From Pararhodobacter sp. CCB-MM2 (GTDB lineage: Bacteria; Pseudomonadota; Alphaproteobacteria; Rhodobacterales; Rhodobacteraceae): a DNA stretch of 64,000 nucleotides. Both the position numbers and the translations under genes were made by a program. Location: NCBI RefSeq assembly GCF_001691415.1, contig NZ_LRRR01000021.1:1-64000 (forward strand), in the 5' to 3' direction. Below the pieces are notes generated by a model. The model was not told the origin of the DNA, did not search any database, and saw only the letters and a program-made list of their open reading frames with translations. Shown here in pieces: positions 25,640 to 34,173 of the stretch. Position 1 is the stretch's first letter. Each line of letters opens with the position of its first letter.

Positions 25640-26184
25640 GCCCGCCTGCCATCCTGTGGGAAGGAAAGCCCGACCCCAGCGTCAGGATACGCGACCTGTT
25701 CACGCGGCAGACAGTGATCGGGCTGGCGGGCACGGCCATCTTTGCCGCCGTGTTCTGGAACATCTGGGGGACCGAATTCCTGCCCGCGCGGATCTTCGCC
25801 CTCGTGCTGGCCGGTTTCATGCTGCCGATCCTGCTGTGCTTCGCCTTCTGGGTCGTCACCAGCGCGATCCAGCGCCGCCAGACGCGGTATCGTCTGACCG
25901 ATGAGGGCGCTGAGATCATCACCAGCGTTTTCGGCTTCACCAGTACCTCGCTCACGCCTTGGGACCTGATGAACACTCTCGCGCTGCAGGATGGCGATCC
26001 CGGCACCGTCACCCTGCGCCGGGGCTTCGACGACTATCAGATCACACGCTACCTGACCGCGCCGCGCTATGGCGCGCGTAAACGCGGCCTCGCGGTGCAG
26101 CGCGAATGGAAGTTCGAGCGTATCCCCGACGCCCGCGTCGTCCATCGTTTGATCTCGCGCGAGCGGATCCGGCACATGAACTGA
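25636..26184 (+). CDS. PH-like membrane protein, paralogue 4 of 4
   Basis: A 182-residue homologue with a shortened N-terminus (PAILWEGKP at residues 4-12), two TM segments (about 28-46 and 54-75), RQTRYRLTDEGAEIITSVFG, GDPGTVTLRRG and EWKFERIPDARVVHRLI. It ends the coupled run. A 97-bp gap then leads to an S49 protease gene on the same strand. Confidence 0.82.
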   Translation: MSPPAILWEGKPDPSVRIRDLFTRQTVIGLAGTAIFAAVFWNIWGTEFLPARIFALVLAGFMLPILLCFAFWVVTSAIQRRQTRYRLTDEGAEIITSVFGFTSTSLTPWDLMNTLALQDGDPGTVTLRRGFDDYQITRYLTAPRYGARKRGLAVQREWKFERIPDARVVHRLISRERIRHMN

Positions 26185-26281
26185 GCCGCCCGCGAAAACG
26201 CGACGGAAATCTACGGATTTTTTCCCCGCCCGCAGGGGCCTCGACCTTGCTGCCCCCCGACCCGGCCCCTACATCGGGGGC

Positions 26282-27091
26282 ATGAAAAACGCCCTTGCCC
26301 TGCCCGCCCGGCTTTTCGACCGGTCCCCGCGCGTGAACATCGTCCGCCTGCAGGGCATGATCGCCGCCGGCGGTCGTGGCCGCCTGTCCGACGAAAGCAC
26401 CGCCCCCCTGCTGGAGCGCGCGTTCCGCACCGGCAAGCCCAAGGCGGTGGGGCTGGTGATCAACTCGCCCGGCGGCTCGCCCGTGCAATCGGCCCTGATC
26501 GGTGCACGGATCCGCCGCCTGTCCGACGAGACCAAGGTGCCGGTCCATGCCTTCGTCGAGGATGCGGCGGCCTCGGGCGGCTATTGGATCGCCTCGGCGG
26601 CGGATGACATCTTCTGCGACCCGGCGTCGATCCTGGGGTCGATTGGCGTGATCTCGGCCAGCTTCGGTCTGCATGAGGCGATCGGTAAACTGGGGATCGA
26701 ACGCCGCGTGCACACCGCCGGCCGCTCCAAGAGCCAGCTCGACCCGTTCCGCCCGGAGAACCCCGAAGATATCGAACGCCTCGACAGCCTTCTGGAGCAG
26801 ATGCACGGCGTTTTCATCGACCATGTGAAGGAACGACGCGGCGCCAAGCTGACCGCCGAGACCGACCTCTTCGACGGCCGCTTCTGGCTGGGGCGCGAGG
26901 CCGTGCGGCTGGGTCTTGCCGATGGCATCGGCCATGCCGTGCCGACGCTGAAGGCGCGCTACGGCGACAAGCTGCGGTTCCGGGCCTTCGGCCCCCGCAA
27001 GCGGCTGCTGTCGCGCTTTGGCCTGTCGTTGGCGCAGGAAGCCGTGAGCGGGGTCGAGGAAGCGGCCCTTTGGGCGCGGCTGGGCCTTTGA
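26282..27091 (+). CDS. S49 family serine peptidase (SohB/SppA-like)
   Basis: A 269-residue single-domain member of the signal-peptide-peptidase A family. LVINSPGGSPVQ contributes the oxyanion region. The catalytic Ser is in EDAAASGGYWIAS, and the catalytic Lys lies about 50 residues later in TAGRSKSQLDPF, the usual Ser-Lys dyad spacing. A strong N-terminal TM segment is missing, unlike E. coli SohB, so it may be cytosolic or peripheral. It probably degrades membrane-associated peptides. The small zinc-ribbon gene follows after 4 bp. Confidence 0.9.
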   Translation: MKNALALPARLFDRSPRVNIVRLQGMIAAGGRGRLSDESTAPLLERAFRTGKPKAVGLVINSPGGSPVQSALIGARIRRLSDETKVPVHAFVEDAAASGGYWIASAADDIFCDPASILGSIGVISASFGLHEAIGKLGIERRVHTAGRSKSQLDPFRPENPEDIERLDSLLEQMHGVFIDHVKERRGAKLTAETDLFDGRFWLGREAVRLGLADGIGHAVPTLKARYGDKLRFRAFGPRKRLLSRFGLSLAQEAVSGVEEAALWARLGL

Positions 27092-27095
27092 CGCG

Positions 27096-27296
27096 ATGAT
27101 CATCCGCGTCGTCGTCCTCTTTCTTCTGTTCATGCTGGTGATGGGCATGGTCCAGAAAGCCCTGCGCCCCAAGGGCCGGCTTGGCAGTGCGCCCAAGCGC
27201 ACGGCGCTGGACCGGCTGCGTTGCCCGACCTGCAAGCGCGTGAACTTCTCCAACCAACCGACGCCCTGCGAGCGTCCTGACTGCGGAAACCGCTGA
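27096..27296 (+). CDS. Small membrane protein with zinc-ribbon motif
   Basis: A 66-residue protein with one N-terminal TM helix (VVVLFLLFMLVMGMVQ) followed by a basic linker and a C-terminal four-cysteine arrangement (CPTCKRVNF...CERPDC), suggesting a short zinc ribbon facing the cytosol. It is sandwiched between the S49 protease (4 bp) and the exchanger (overlapping TGATG), so all three are likely one operon. Function unknown; it could be a protease or membrane-quality-control accessory. Confidence 0.75.
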   Translation: MIIRVVVLFLLFMLVMGMVQKALRPKGRLGSAPKRTALDRLRCPTCKRVNFSNQPTPCERPDCGNR

Positions 27297-28228
27297 TGTT
27301 CCTCGATATCGTGATGGTTGTGGCCGGCCTCGTCCTGCTGGTGCTGGCCGGTGATGCGCTGGTCAAAGGCGCCGTGAACCTGAGCCTGCGACTGGGCGTG
27401 CCCGCCCTGATCGTCGGCCTGACCGTGGTCGCCTTCGGCACCTCGGCGCCCGAATTGCTGGTGTCGGTCGATGCCATCCTCGACGGCGCCCCGGCGCTGG
27501 CCTTGGGCAATGTCGTCGGCTCCAACATCGCCAACATCCTGCTGGTGCTGGGCATTCCCGCGCTGATCGCTGCCGTGCCGGTCTCGCGCAGCCTGATGCA
27601 TGACTTCGGGATCATGATGGCTGCCAGCGCCCTGTTCATCGCCCTCGCCTGGCTGGGACCGATCACCTGGTGGCACGGCCTGATCCTGCTGGCGGGCCTC
27701 GGTGCCATGCTCTGGAACAGCTATGCCCGCGCTCAGGCGCACCGCAAATCCGACGAGGCCGAGCTGGAAGGCGCCGAAGACGGCATCTCGGGCGTTAGGA
27801 TCGGCCTGTACCTGCTGGGCGGCATCATCGGCCTGCCCCTGGGCGCCAACCTGCTGGTGCAGGGTGCTACGGATATCGCGCTGGTCTTGGGCGTGTCCGA
27901 GGCGGTGATCGGCCTGACGCTGGTCGCCGTCGGCACCTCGCTGCCGGAACTCGCCACCACCGTCGCCGCCGCCCTCCGCCGCGAGGCCGGTGTGGCCATG
28001 GGCAACGTCATCGGCTCGAACATCTTCAACCTGCTGGGCATCATCGGCATCGCCTCGCTGGTCGGGCCGATCCCGGTCCCCGAGACGATGCTGCACCTCG
28101 ACCTGTGGCTGATGCTGGGCGCCTCGGCGCTGCTGGGCCTGTTCGTGGCGACCGGGCGCAGCATCGGCAAAGTTTCGGGGGTGATCCTGATCCTCGCCTA
28201 TGTCGTATATGTCGTGCAGATGTTCTGA
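27296..28228 (+). CDS. Calcium/sodium antiporter (YrbG family)
   Basis: A 310-residue inner-membrane exchanger with two inverted halves, each with the alpha-repeat signature: VVAFGTSAPELLVS with GNVVGSNIANIL in the first half, LVAVGTSLPELATT with GNVIGSNIFNLL in the second. About ten TM segments. YrbG-type proteins exchange Ca2+ or Na+ for protons or each other. It starts on the stop codon of the zinc-ribbon gene and is followed 9 bp later by an SDR gene. Confidence 0.93.
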   Translation: MFLDIVMVVAGLVLLVLAGDALVKGAVNLSLRLGVPALIVGLTVVAFGTSAPELLVSVDAILDGAPALALGNVVGSNIANILLVLGIPALIAAVPVSRSLMHDFGIMMAASALFIALAWLGPITWWHGLILLAGLGAMLWNSYARAQAHRKSDEAELEGAEDGISGVRIGLYLLGGIIGLPLGANLLVQGATDIALVLGVSEAVIGLTLVAVGTSLPELATTVAAALRREAGVAMGNVIGSNIFNLLGIIGIASLVGPIPVPETMLHLDLWLMLGASALLGLFVATGRSIGKVSGVILILAYVVYVVQMF

Positions 28229-28237
28229 GGGATTGGC

Positions 28238-29020
28238 ATGAGCGGCAAGGCACTGATTACCGGCGCGGGTCAACGACTGGGCGCAGCGATGGCCCTTTAT
28301 CTCGCCGCTCGCGGCTGGGACGTGGCGCTGCATTACGCAAGCTCCGCCGACGGGGCCGAGGCCACCGCCGCCGAATGCCGGGCGCTTGGCGTGACGGCGG
28401 TGACCTTGCAAGCCGACCTGCTGATCGAGGCACAGACCGAGGCCCTGCTGCCCGCCGCAGCCGAGGCCTTGGGCGGCCCGCTGACGCTGCTGATCAACAA
28501 CGCCTCGATTTTTGAGTACGACAGCCTGCACAGCGCGACCCGGGCGAAATGGGACCGGCACATGGACTCGAACCTGCGCGCGCCCTTCGTGCTGACGCAG
28601 GCCTTCGCCGCCCAATGTCCCAAGGCAAAGCCCGATGCGCGTGGCGAGCCCGTCGCCGCCGGTCTGGTGGTCAACATGGTCGACCAGCGCGTGCTGAAGC
28701 CGACGCCCGAGTTCATGACCTACACGCTGGCGAAGATGGGCCTCTGGGCGCTGACACGCACCGCGGCGCAGGCCTTGGCCCCGGATATCCGCGTCAATGC
28801 CATCGGCCCCGGCCCGACCCTGAAGGGCGCCCGCCAAAGCGAGGATCACTTCACCCGCCAGCGCGCCAATACCGTGCTTGAGCGCGGCTCGGACCCTGAG
28901 GATATCACCGCGGCGCTGGGATACCTGCTGGATGCGAAGGCGGTGACCGGTCAGCTACTCTGTGTGGATGGCGGTCAGCACCTTGGGTGGAAAACCCCCG
29001 ATATTCTGGGTGTGGAATAA
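28238..29020 (+). CDS. SDR oxidoreductase, pteridine-reductase-like
   Basis: A 260-residue short-chain dehydrogenase. Nucleotide motif TGAGQRLGAAMA (the Arg after Gly-Gln is typical of NADPH-linked pteridine reductases such as FolM/PTR1), LLINNASIFEYD, VVNMVDQRVLKPTPEFMTYT with the catalytic Asp/Tyr, and Lys in TLAKMGLW. It is likely to reduce pterin or dihydrofolate-type substrates, although the exact substrate is inferred. It ends a plus-strand run starting at the S49 gene and is followed by a 323-bp intergenic region. Confidence 0.87.
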   Translation: MSGKALITGAGQRLGAAMALYLAARGWDVALHYASSADGAEATAAECRALGVTAVTLQADLLIEAQTEALLPAAAEALGGPLTLLINNASIFEYDSLHSATRAKWDRHMDSNLRAPFVLTQAFAAQCPKAKPDARGEPVAAGLVVNMVDQRVLKPTPEFMTYTLAKMGLWALTRTAAQALAPDIRVNAIGPGPTLKGARQSEDHFTRQRANTVLERGSDPEDITAALGYLLDAKAVTGQLLCVDGGQHLGWKTPDILGVE

Positions 29021-29103
29021 CCCTTTTGGCTAACCCTGCGGCAGGTTGTCCACTGTGCCGCAGCGCGTCACAATCCTGTTAAGAAAATCATAAGTATTTC
29101 AGT

Positions 29104-29200
29104 CCCTTGCTGCGACTGCAAAATCTTTTCCTTGAAAAACAAGGGGTTGATTTTCCGCCTAAAAATTAGGCAGCTCACAGAAAAGGCTTTGCAGCAAGGG
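29104..29200. repeat. Nested inverted repeats (possible RNA or DNA structure)
   Basis: The outer arms CCCTTGCTGC (29104-29113) and GCAGCAAGGG (29191-29200) are perfectly complementary. Inside are CCTTG-AAAAA-CAAGG (29130-29144) and GCCTAA-AAA-TTAGGC (29157-29171), plus GCAAA/TTTGC reinforcing the outer stem. Confidence 0.7.
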
Positions 29201-29233
29201 GATTCCGATCAGGCTCACAGCGCCTCCACAGAC

Positions 29234-29242
29234 TTATCCACA
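29234..29242 (+). promoter_or_regulatory. DnaA-box consensus match
   Basis: TTATCCACA is an exact match to the bacterial DnaA-box consensus, 102 bp before the uvrC start. A single 9-mer can occur by chance, but it lies in an AT-rich, non-coding setting. Confidence 0.45.
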
Positions 29243-29343
29243 GAAACCGTGGACAGCTTTGCCCTTGTACTCACCCGCGCTACAGTGCAGCGCAACCGCA
29301 GAATCAGCCCCCCGATCACGCCCGTGATCCTGCCAGCCCGACC

Positions 29344-31245
29344 ATGAGCGACACGCCCGACCTGCCCCCTCTGACGCCCGCCGACGATGCCAAGGCAACT
29401 GACGGCCCGCAGCTGACCGGCCACGCGCTGATTGCCAGCTACGTGCGCACGCTCGACGGCTCTCCGGGCGTCTACCGGATGCTCGATGCCGAGGCGCGGG
29501 TGCTCTATGTCGGCAAGGCGCGCAACCTCAAGGCGCGGGTGTCGAACTATGCCCGGCCCTCGGGGCATAACGGGCGCATCGCGCGGATGATCTCGGAAAC
29601 GCGCTCGATGATGTTCCTCACCACGAGGACCGAAACCGAGGCGCTGCTTCTGGAGCAGAACCTGATCAAGCAGCTGAAGCCCGTCTACAACGTGCTGCTG
29701 CGCGACGATAAAAGCTTCCCGAACATCCTGATCGCCAAGAACCACGCCTATCCGCAGATCCGCAAGCATCGCGGCAAGCGGACAACCAAGGGCAGCTATT
29801 TCGGCCCCTTCGCCAGCGGGTCGGCGGTGAACCGGACGCTGAACCAGTTGCAGAAGGTGTTCCTGCTGCGGTCTTGTGCGGACAGCGTGTACAACAACCG
29901 CAGCCGCCCCTGCCTTCTGTATCAGATCAAGCGTTGCTCGGGCCCCTGCGTGAACCTGATCACGCCCGAGGCTTACGGCGACCTCGTGTCCGATGCCGAG
30001 CAGTTCCTGTCGGGCAAGACCTCGAACATCCAGACCGAGTTGGCCGCGCAGATGCAGCAGGCCTCGGACGACATGGAATTCGAGCGCGCCGCCGCCTTGC
30101 GGGACCGCATCCGCGCCCTGACCGCCGTGCAGCAGTCGCAGGGCATCAACCCGCGCGGGGTCGAGGAGGCCGATGTCGTAGCGCTCCATCTAGAGAAGGG
30201 GCAGGCCTGTGTGCAGGTCTTCTTCATCCGGGCGAACCAAAGCTGGGGCAACGCCGACTTCTACCCCCGCACCGGCGCCGGCGCCGAGGAACCCGAAATC
30301 CTCGAAGCCTTCCTCGCCCAGTTCTATGACGGCAAACCGCCGCCCCGACAGATCTTGCTCTCGCATCCGATCGACAACGAGGACCTGATCCACGAACTGC
30401 TCTCGGCCCGCGCCGGGCGCAACGTGGCGCTTGCGGTGCCAAAGCGCGGTGAGAAGGCCGAGCTGGTGGAAAACGCGCTCAGAAACGCGCGCGAGAGCCT
30501 CGGGCGGAAGATGTCCGAGAGCGCCGCGCAATCGCGCCTGCTCACCGGGCTGGCCGAGGCCTTCGGGCTGGATGACGTGCCGCAACGGATCGAGATCTAC
30601 GACAACTCGCATATTCAGGGCGCGCATTCGGTGGGTGCGATGGTGGTCGCGGGGCCGGACGGCTGGATCAAGAACCAGTACCGCAAGTTCAACATCAAGA
30701 CCGCGCCCGGCGACGATTTCGGCATGATGAAAGAGGTGCTGACACGCCGCTTCGAACGTCTGTTGAAAGAGGACCCCGCCCGTGCGACGCCCGCCTGGCC
30801 GGACCTGCTGCTCATCGACGGCGGCGCGCCTCAGGTGACCGCGGTGGGCGAGGTTCTGGCGGAACTCGGCATCGACGATGTGCCCTTCGTCGGCGTGGCG
30901 AAGGGGGTGGAGCGTGACCTCGGCCGCGAGGAATTCCACATCCCCGGCGAGAACCCGTTCGCGTTGAAGCACAACGACCCGGTGCTCTATTTCATCCAGC
31001 GCCTGCGCGACGAGGCTCACCGCTTCGCCATCGGCACCCACCGTGCCGCCCGCGCGAAGGCGACGACCAAGACGCCGCTGGACGAGGTTCCCGGCATCGG
31101 CGCCGCGCGCAAACGGGCGCTGTTGCAGCATTTCGGCTCGGCCAAGGCCGTGACGCGCGCCGGCCTGTCGGATCTGATGGCCGTGGACGGAATTTCGCAG
31201 GCGATGGCGGAAACCGTCTACAATTATTTCCATACGGGCGAATAG
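29344..31245 (+). CDS. uvrC: Excinuclease ABC subunit C
   Basis: A 633-residue UvrC that makes both incisions in nucleotide-excision repair. The N-terminal GIY-YIG domain reads [21 protein letters not shown] conserved Cys pair region ([12 protein letters not shown]) follows, then a UVR motif ([15 protein letters not shown]). The C-terminal RNase-H-like domain has [17 protein letters not shown] and FHIPGENPF. Two HhH motifs close the protein ([14 protein letters not shown] and [12 protein letters not shown]). It begins a plus-strand run with the PAS protein, pgsA, moaD and moaE. Confidence 0.96.
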   Translation: MSDTPDLPPLTPADDAKATDGPQLTGHALIASYVRTLDGSPGVYRMLDAEARVLYVGKARNLKARVSNYARPSGHNGRIARMISETRSMMFLTTRTETEALLLEQNLIKQLKPVYNVLLRDDKSFPNILIAKNHAYPQIRKHRGKRTTKGSYFGPFASGSAVNRTLNQLQKVFLLRSCADSVYNNRSRPCLLYQIKRCSGPCVNLITPEAYGDLVSDAEQFLSGKTSNIQTELAAQMQQASDDMEFERAAALRDRIRALTAVQQSQGINPRGVEEADVVALHLEKGQACVQVFFIRANQSWGNADFYPRTGAGAEEPEILEAFLAQFYDGKPPPRQILLSHPIDNEDLIHELLSARAGRNVALAVPKRGEKAELVENALRNARESLGRKMSESAAQSRLLTGLAEAFGLDDVPQRIEIYDNSHIQGAHSVGAMVVAGPDGWIKNQYRKFNIKTAPGDDFGMMKEVLTRRFERLLKEDPARATPAWPDLLLIDGGAPQVTAVGEVLAELGIDDVPFVGVAKGVERDLGREEFHIPGENPFALKHNDPVLYFIQRLRDEAHRFAIGTHRAARAKATTKTPLDEVPGIGAARKRALLQHFGSAKAVTRAGLSDLMAVDGISQAMAETVYNYFHTGE

Positions 31246-31332
31246 AAGGGTCGGAACCGGGGCCGATAGTAACCTTGCAGAAAGGTTCTGTGCGCAGATT
31301 GAGGGGCAAATCTTGCACAGGCAACGAAGGTC

Positions 31333-32751
31333 ATGACCCAGGTGTCCCAAACGAATTCCTACGCCAACGCCCCGCGCGATGCGGGGCAGGAAGTGCCTTT
31401 CGACCTGCGCGAACTGATTTACTCGCGCACCGATGATCGGGGCGTCATTCAGGCCGCGAACGATGTCTTCGGGCGTCTCGCGGGCTATTCCTTCCGGGAA
31501 TTCATCGGCGCGCCGCACAAGCTGATCCGCCATGCGGACATGCCCAAGGGCTTCTTCCACATCTTCTGGCAGTACCTGAAGGCCGGTGAGCCCGCCGTGG
31601 GCTATGTGAAAAACCGCTCGAAGGACGGGCGCTACTATTGGGTTCTGGCCGCTGCCATCCCCTGTGACGGTGGCTATTTCTCCGTCCGGATGAAGCCGAA
31701 TTCGAACCTGTTCCACACGATCCGCGCGGAATACGCCAATCTTCGCCGCCGTGAGGAGAAGGAAGATCTCTCGGCCGAAGCCTCGGCGGAAATCCTGCTT
31801 GAGCGGCTGAATGAGCTGGGCTTCTATTCCTATCCGGAATTCATGTCTCAGGCCCTGCAGGAAGAATCGGCGGCGCGCGACGCCGGCCTCGGTCGCCCGG
31901 CCGACAAGGTCGCCGCGCATCTGACCGGGCTGGTCACCGCGCTGACCGATGCGCTGAAGGAACAGACCCGCCTCGTCGGCCTGTTCGACAGCTTGAAACT
32001 GCTGCCGGTGAACATGCGCCTGATCGCCGCAAGGTTGGAGCCGCAGGGCGGCCCGATCAGCCAGATCTCGATGAACTACAAGACGTCGTTCGACAATATC
32101 TCGGAACGGCTGACCAAGTTCGTCACCGGCGAGGCGAATATCTGCGGTCGCATGGATACCGCCGTGCGCCGCGGCCTGATCCTGACCAATTGCGCCCGGC
32201 TGCACCTTGAGATGTCGAGCCATATCCGCCGCCCCGAGAGTGGCACAGAAGGATCGGAACGACGCAAGGAACATCTGATCGTCGAGAAACTTGGCAGCGA
32301 CAGCCAGAAGCGCGTGCAGGCGTCCCTCGCTGATGCGGCGAACCTCGCCGCGTCGCTGATTGCCGCCGCGTTCGAGATCCGGCGTCTGGTGCTGGGCCTG
32401 GACACGATCCGCATCCTCGGCCGAGTAGAAAGCCGGCGCGACCATGTCTTCGAAGCCGCCTGTTCGGCCACGCTGGACCAGATCGACTCGGTTCAGGCCG
32501 AGATTTCGGAAAGCCTGCAGAGCCTCTCCAACCTCGCCGTGCAGATCCAGACCAGCCTGTCGATGATCAACGCCACCCGCGCCAAGGCGGAAAGCGCGCA
32601 GGCCGCCCAAGCGGCGGCCGAAGCCGAAGCGGCGGGCGACGACGGCATCGAGCACGGCTTCATGTCCGGCGATCCGTCCGATGCGGCAGACATGGGGCTT
32701 TCCGCCGAGAATGACATCAGCGACGGTGCGCCACGCTACGCGGCCGAATAG
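31333..32751 (+). CDS. Soluble PAS-domain protein (Aer-type PAS)
   Basis: A 472-residue protein. Residues about 25-130 form an Aer-type PAS domain (LIYSRTDDRGVIQAANDVF, MPKGFFHIFWQYLKAGEP, NRSKDGRYYWVLA), the class that binds FAD or haem in aerotaxis receptors. The remainder is helical with a long C-terminal coiled coil (about 360-430) and an acidic tail. There are no transmembrane helices and no recognisable chemoreceptor signalling hairpin, so it is not a conventional receptor. It may be a cytosolic redox or energy sensor with an unknown output. It stands 87 bp after uvrC. Confidence 0.8.
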   Translation: MTQVSQTNSYANAPRDAGQEVPFDLRELIYSRTDDRGVIQAANDVFGRLAGYSFREFIGAPHKLIRHADMPKGFFHIFWQYLKAGEPAVGYVKNRSKDGRYYWVLAAAIPCDGGYFSVRMKPNSNLFHTIRAEYANLRRREEKEDLSAEASAEILLERLNELGFYSYPEFMSQALQEESAARDAGLGRPADKVAAHLTGLVTALTDALKEQTRLVGLFDSLKLLPVNMRLIAARLEPQGGPISQISMNYKTSFDNISERLTKFVTGEANICGRMDTAVRRGLILTNCARLHLEMSSHIRRPESGTEGSERRKEHLIVEKLGSDSQKRVQASLADAANLAASLIAAAFEIRRLVLGLDTIRILGRVESRRDHVFEAACSATLDQIDSVQAEISESLQSLSNLAVQIQTSLSMINATRAKAESAQAAQAAAEAEAAGDDGIEHGFMSGDPSDAADMGLSAENDISDGAPRYAAE

Positions 32752-32792
32752 CCCTCTTTTCCCGGCGCAGCGCATGGGCTACGAACAATCCC

Positions 32793-33461
32793 ATGCGCTG
32801 GACCATCCCCAATACGCTGACCTTCCTCCGCCTGATCGCCGCCCCCGGCGTGGCGGTGATGTTCCTCTATTTCGCCAGGCCCTGGGCGGATTGGCTGGCG
32901 CTGATCCTGTTCCTCGGCGCGGCGATCACCGATTACTTCGACGGCTACCTCGCGCGCCTCTGGCGGCAGGAGAGCCGCATGGGCGCGATGCTGGACCCGA
33001 TCGCCGACAAGGCGATGGTGGTGATCGCGCTTCTGGTCATCACCGGCTATTCCGGCATGGACCCCTGGCTCATCCTGCCCGCGACGGTCATCCTGTTCCG
33101 TGAGGTCTTCGTGTCAGGCCTGCGGGAATACCTCGGCAACACGTCGCGCCTCTTGGCGGTGACGAAGCTCGCCAAGTGGAAGACCACGGCGCAGATGGTG
33201 GCGATCTCCACCTTGTTTGCCGCTCTGGGTCTGGAATACGTCCGTGAGCAGGCGCTGGCGTCGAATGCCGCCGTCATCACCGAGATGGCCGATGCGGGCA
33301 TCGACGCGGAGATCAACGTGCTCTCGCTGGCCAATGTCAGCGGCGAGGTGGTCTGGGCCATCGGCCTTGCGCTGATCTGGATCGCCGCGATCCTGACCGC
33401 GATCACCGGGTTGGACTACCTGCGCAAGGCCCTGCCCCATCTGAAGGATTCGGGCGAATGA
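32793..33461 (+). CDS. pgsA: CDP-diacylglycerol-glycerol-3-phosphate 3-phosphatidyltransferase
   Basis: A 222-residue inner-membrane enzyme committing CDP-diacylglycerol to phosphatidylglycerol. The CDP-alcohol phosphotransferase motif is complete: DYFDGYLAR, then G and D...D in MGAMLDPIADK. Four to five TM segments. The product continues about 30 residues longer than minimal PgsA because of an insertion near residues 150-185. The gene overlaps moaD by four bases; uvrC-pgsA-moaDE is a familiar order in proteobacteria. Confidence 0.94.
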   Translation: MRWTIPNTLTFLRLIAAPGVAVMFLYFARPWADWLALILFLGAAITDYFDGYLARLWRQESRMGAMLDPIADKAMVVIALLVITGYSGMDPWLILPATVILFREVFVSGLREYLGNTSRLLAVTKLAKWKTTAQMVAISTLFAALGLEYVREQALASNAAVITEMADAGIDAEINVLSLANVSGEVVWAIGLALIWIAAILTAITGLDYLRKALPHLKDSGE

Positions 33462-33709
33462 GCGTGACAATCCTGTATTTCGCCTGGCTGCGGGAGCGCA
33501 TCGGTCTGCCGCGCGAGACGGTCGAGACCTCGGCCACCACGGTCACCGAGCTGGTCGAGGAACTGCGCACGCGAGAGGAGCGCTACGCCTTGGCGTTCTC
33601 GGACCTGAAAGCCGTGCGGGTCGCCTTGGATCAGGAGCTGTCCGACTTCGACGCGCCGCTGGCCGGGGTGCGGGAAGTCGCCTTCTTCCCGCCGATGACC
33701 GGGGGCTGA
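33458..33709 (+). CDS. moaD: Molybdopterin synthase sulfur-carrier subunit
   Basis: An 83-residue ubiquitin-like protein ending in PPMTGG, the di-glycine tail that carries thiocarboxylate sulfur. It works with MoaE to convert precursor Z (cyclic pyranopterin monophosphate) to molybdopterin. It overlaps pgsA by four bases, and moaE follows 4 bp later. Confidence 0.95.
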   Translation: MSVTILYFAWLRERIGLPRETVETSATTVTELVEELRTREERYALAFSDLKAVRVALDQELSDFDAPLAGVREVAFFPPMTGG

Positions 33710-33713
33710 GCCC

Positions 33714-34154
33714 ATGGCCATCCGCGTCCAAGCCGAGCCCTTCGATTACGGCGCCGAATGCAATGCCTTCGCCCAACGGGTCGACGGGGCCGGCGCGGTC
33801 GTCACCTTCTGCGGGATCGTGCGCGACAACGAGGGCCGTCTGCAGGGCATGGAGATCGAGCATTATCCCGGCATGACCGAACGCGCCCTCTCAGCCATCG
33901 AGGACGAGGCCCGTCAGCGCTGGTCCTTGGCCGACGCGCTGATCGTGCATCGTTTCGGGCCGCTGGCGCCGGGTGAGATGATCATGATGGTCGCCACGGC
34001 CTCGCGCCATCGGGCCGATGCCTTCGCCGCGGCGGAATTCCTGATGGATTACCTGAAGTCGCGCGCGCCGTTTTGGAAGAAGGAGCACTCGGCCGACGGC
34101 GAAAGCTGGGTCGAGGCCCGCGATGTCGATGAAGAGGCGCTGAAGCGCTGGTAA
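33714..34154 (+). CDS. moaE: Molybdopterin synthase catalytic subunit
   Basis: A 146-residue MoaE: GAVVTFCGIVRDNEGR with the substrate-binding Arg, EIEHYPGMTERAL, VHRFGPLAPGEMIMMV, and the active-site Lys region KSRAPFWKKE. It forms the heterotetramer with MoaD. No other molybdenum-cofactor gene is in the window. Confidence 0.95.
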   Translation: MAIRVQAEPFDYGAECNAFAQRVDGAGAVVTFCGIVRDNEGRLQGMEIEHYPGMTERALSAIEDEARQRWSLADALIVHRFGPLAPGEMIMMVATASRHRADAFAAAEFLMDYLKSRAPFWKKEHSADGESWVEARDVDEEALKRW

Positions 34155-34173
34155 ACGTCTGGGCGCGGCGGGC

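Larger units (their letters stand above)
29021..29343. other. AT-rich structured intergenic region before uvrC
   Basis: No gene of normal codon use is present in these 323 bases, which are much richer in A/T than the surroundings. The region holds a 10-bp inverted repeat enclosing two small hairpins (29104-29200), a perfect DnaA-box match (29234-29242) and a weaker one (29046-29054, TTGTCCACT). It must carry the uvrC promoter. The features would also fit a DnaA-regulated promoter or, less likely, a replication-related site. Confidence 0.6.

Noticed and set aside
22828-26184. Reading pyrB plus the four membrane genes as a pyrimidine uptake operon
   Set aside because: The four proteins have only two TM helices each and PH-like motifs, not transporter features; adjacency alone does not support it.
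26042-28849. 935-codon minus-strand open frame spanning several plus-strand genes
   Set aside because: It crosses four well-supported genes (PH-like paralogue, S49 protease, exchanger, SDR) and has a His/Gln/Arg-rich antisense composition.
29083-29093. TTAA-N7-ATAA near the uvrC intergenic region as a CtrA box
   Set aside because: The second half-site is imperfect (ATAA), so in an AT-rich block it is not convincing.
29021-29343. Calling the uvrC upstream region the chromosomal origin
   Set aside because: Only one exact DnaA box is present and no origin-associated gene (dnaA, hemE, parAB, gidA) is nearby; kept only as a finding to test.
30190-32775. 861-codon minus-strand open frame opposite uvrC and the PAS gene
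   Set aside because: Antisense shadow; no domain and no ribosome site.
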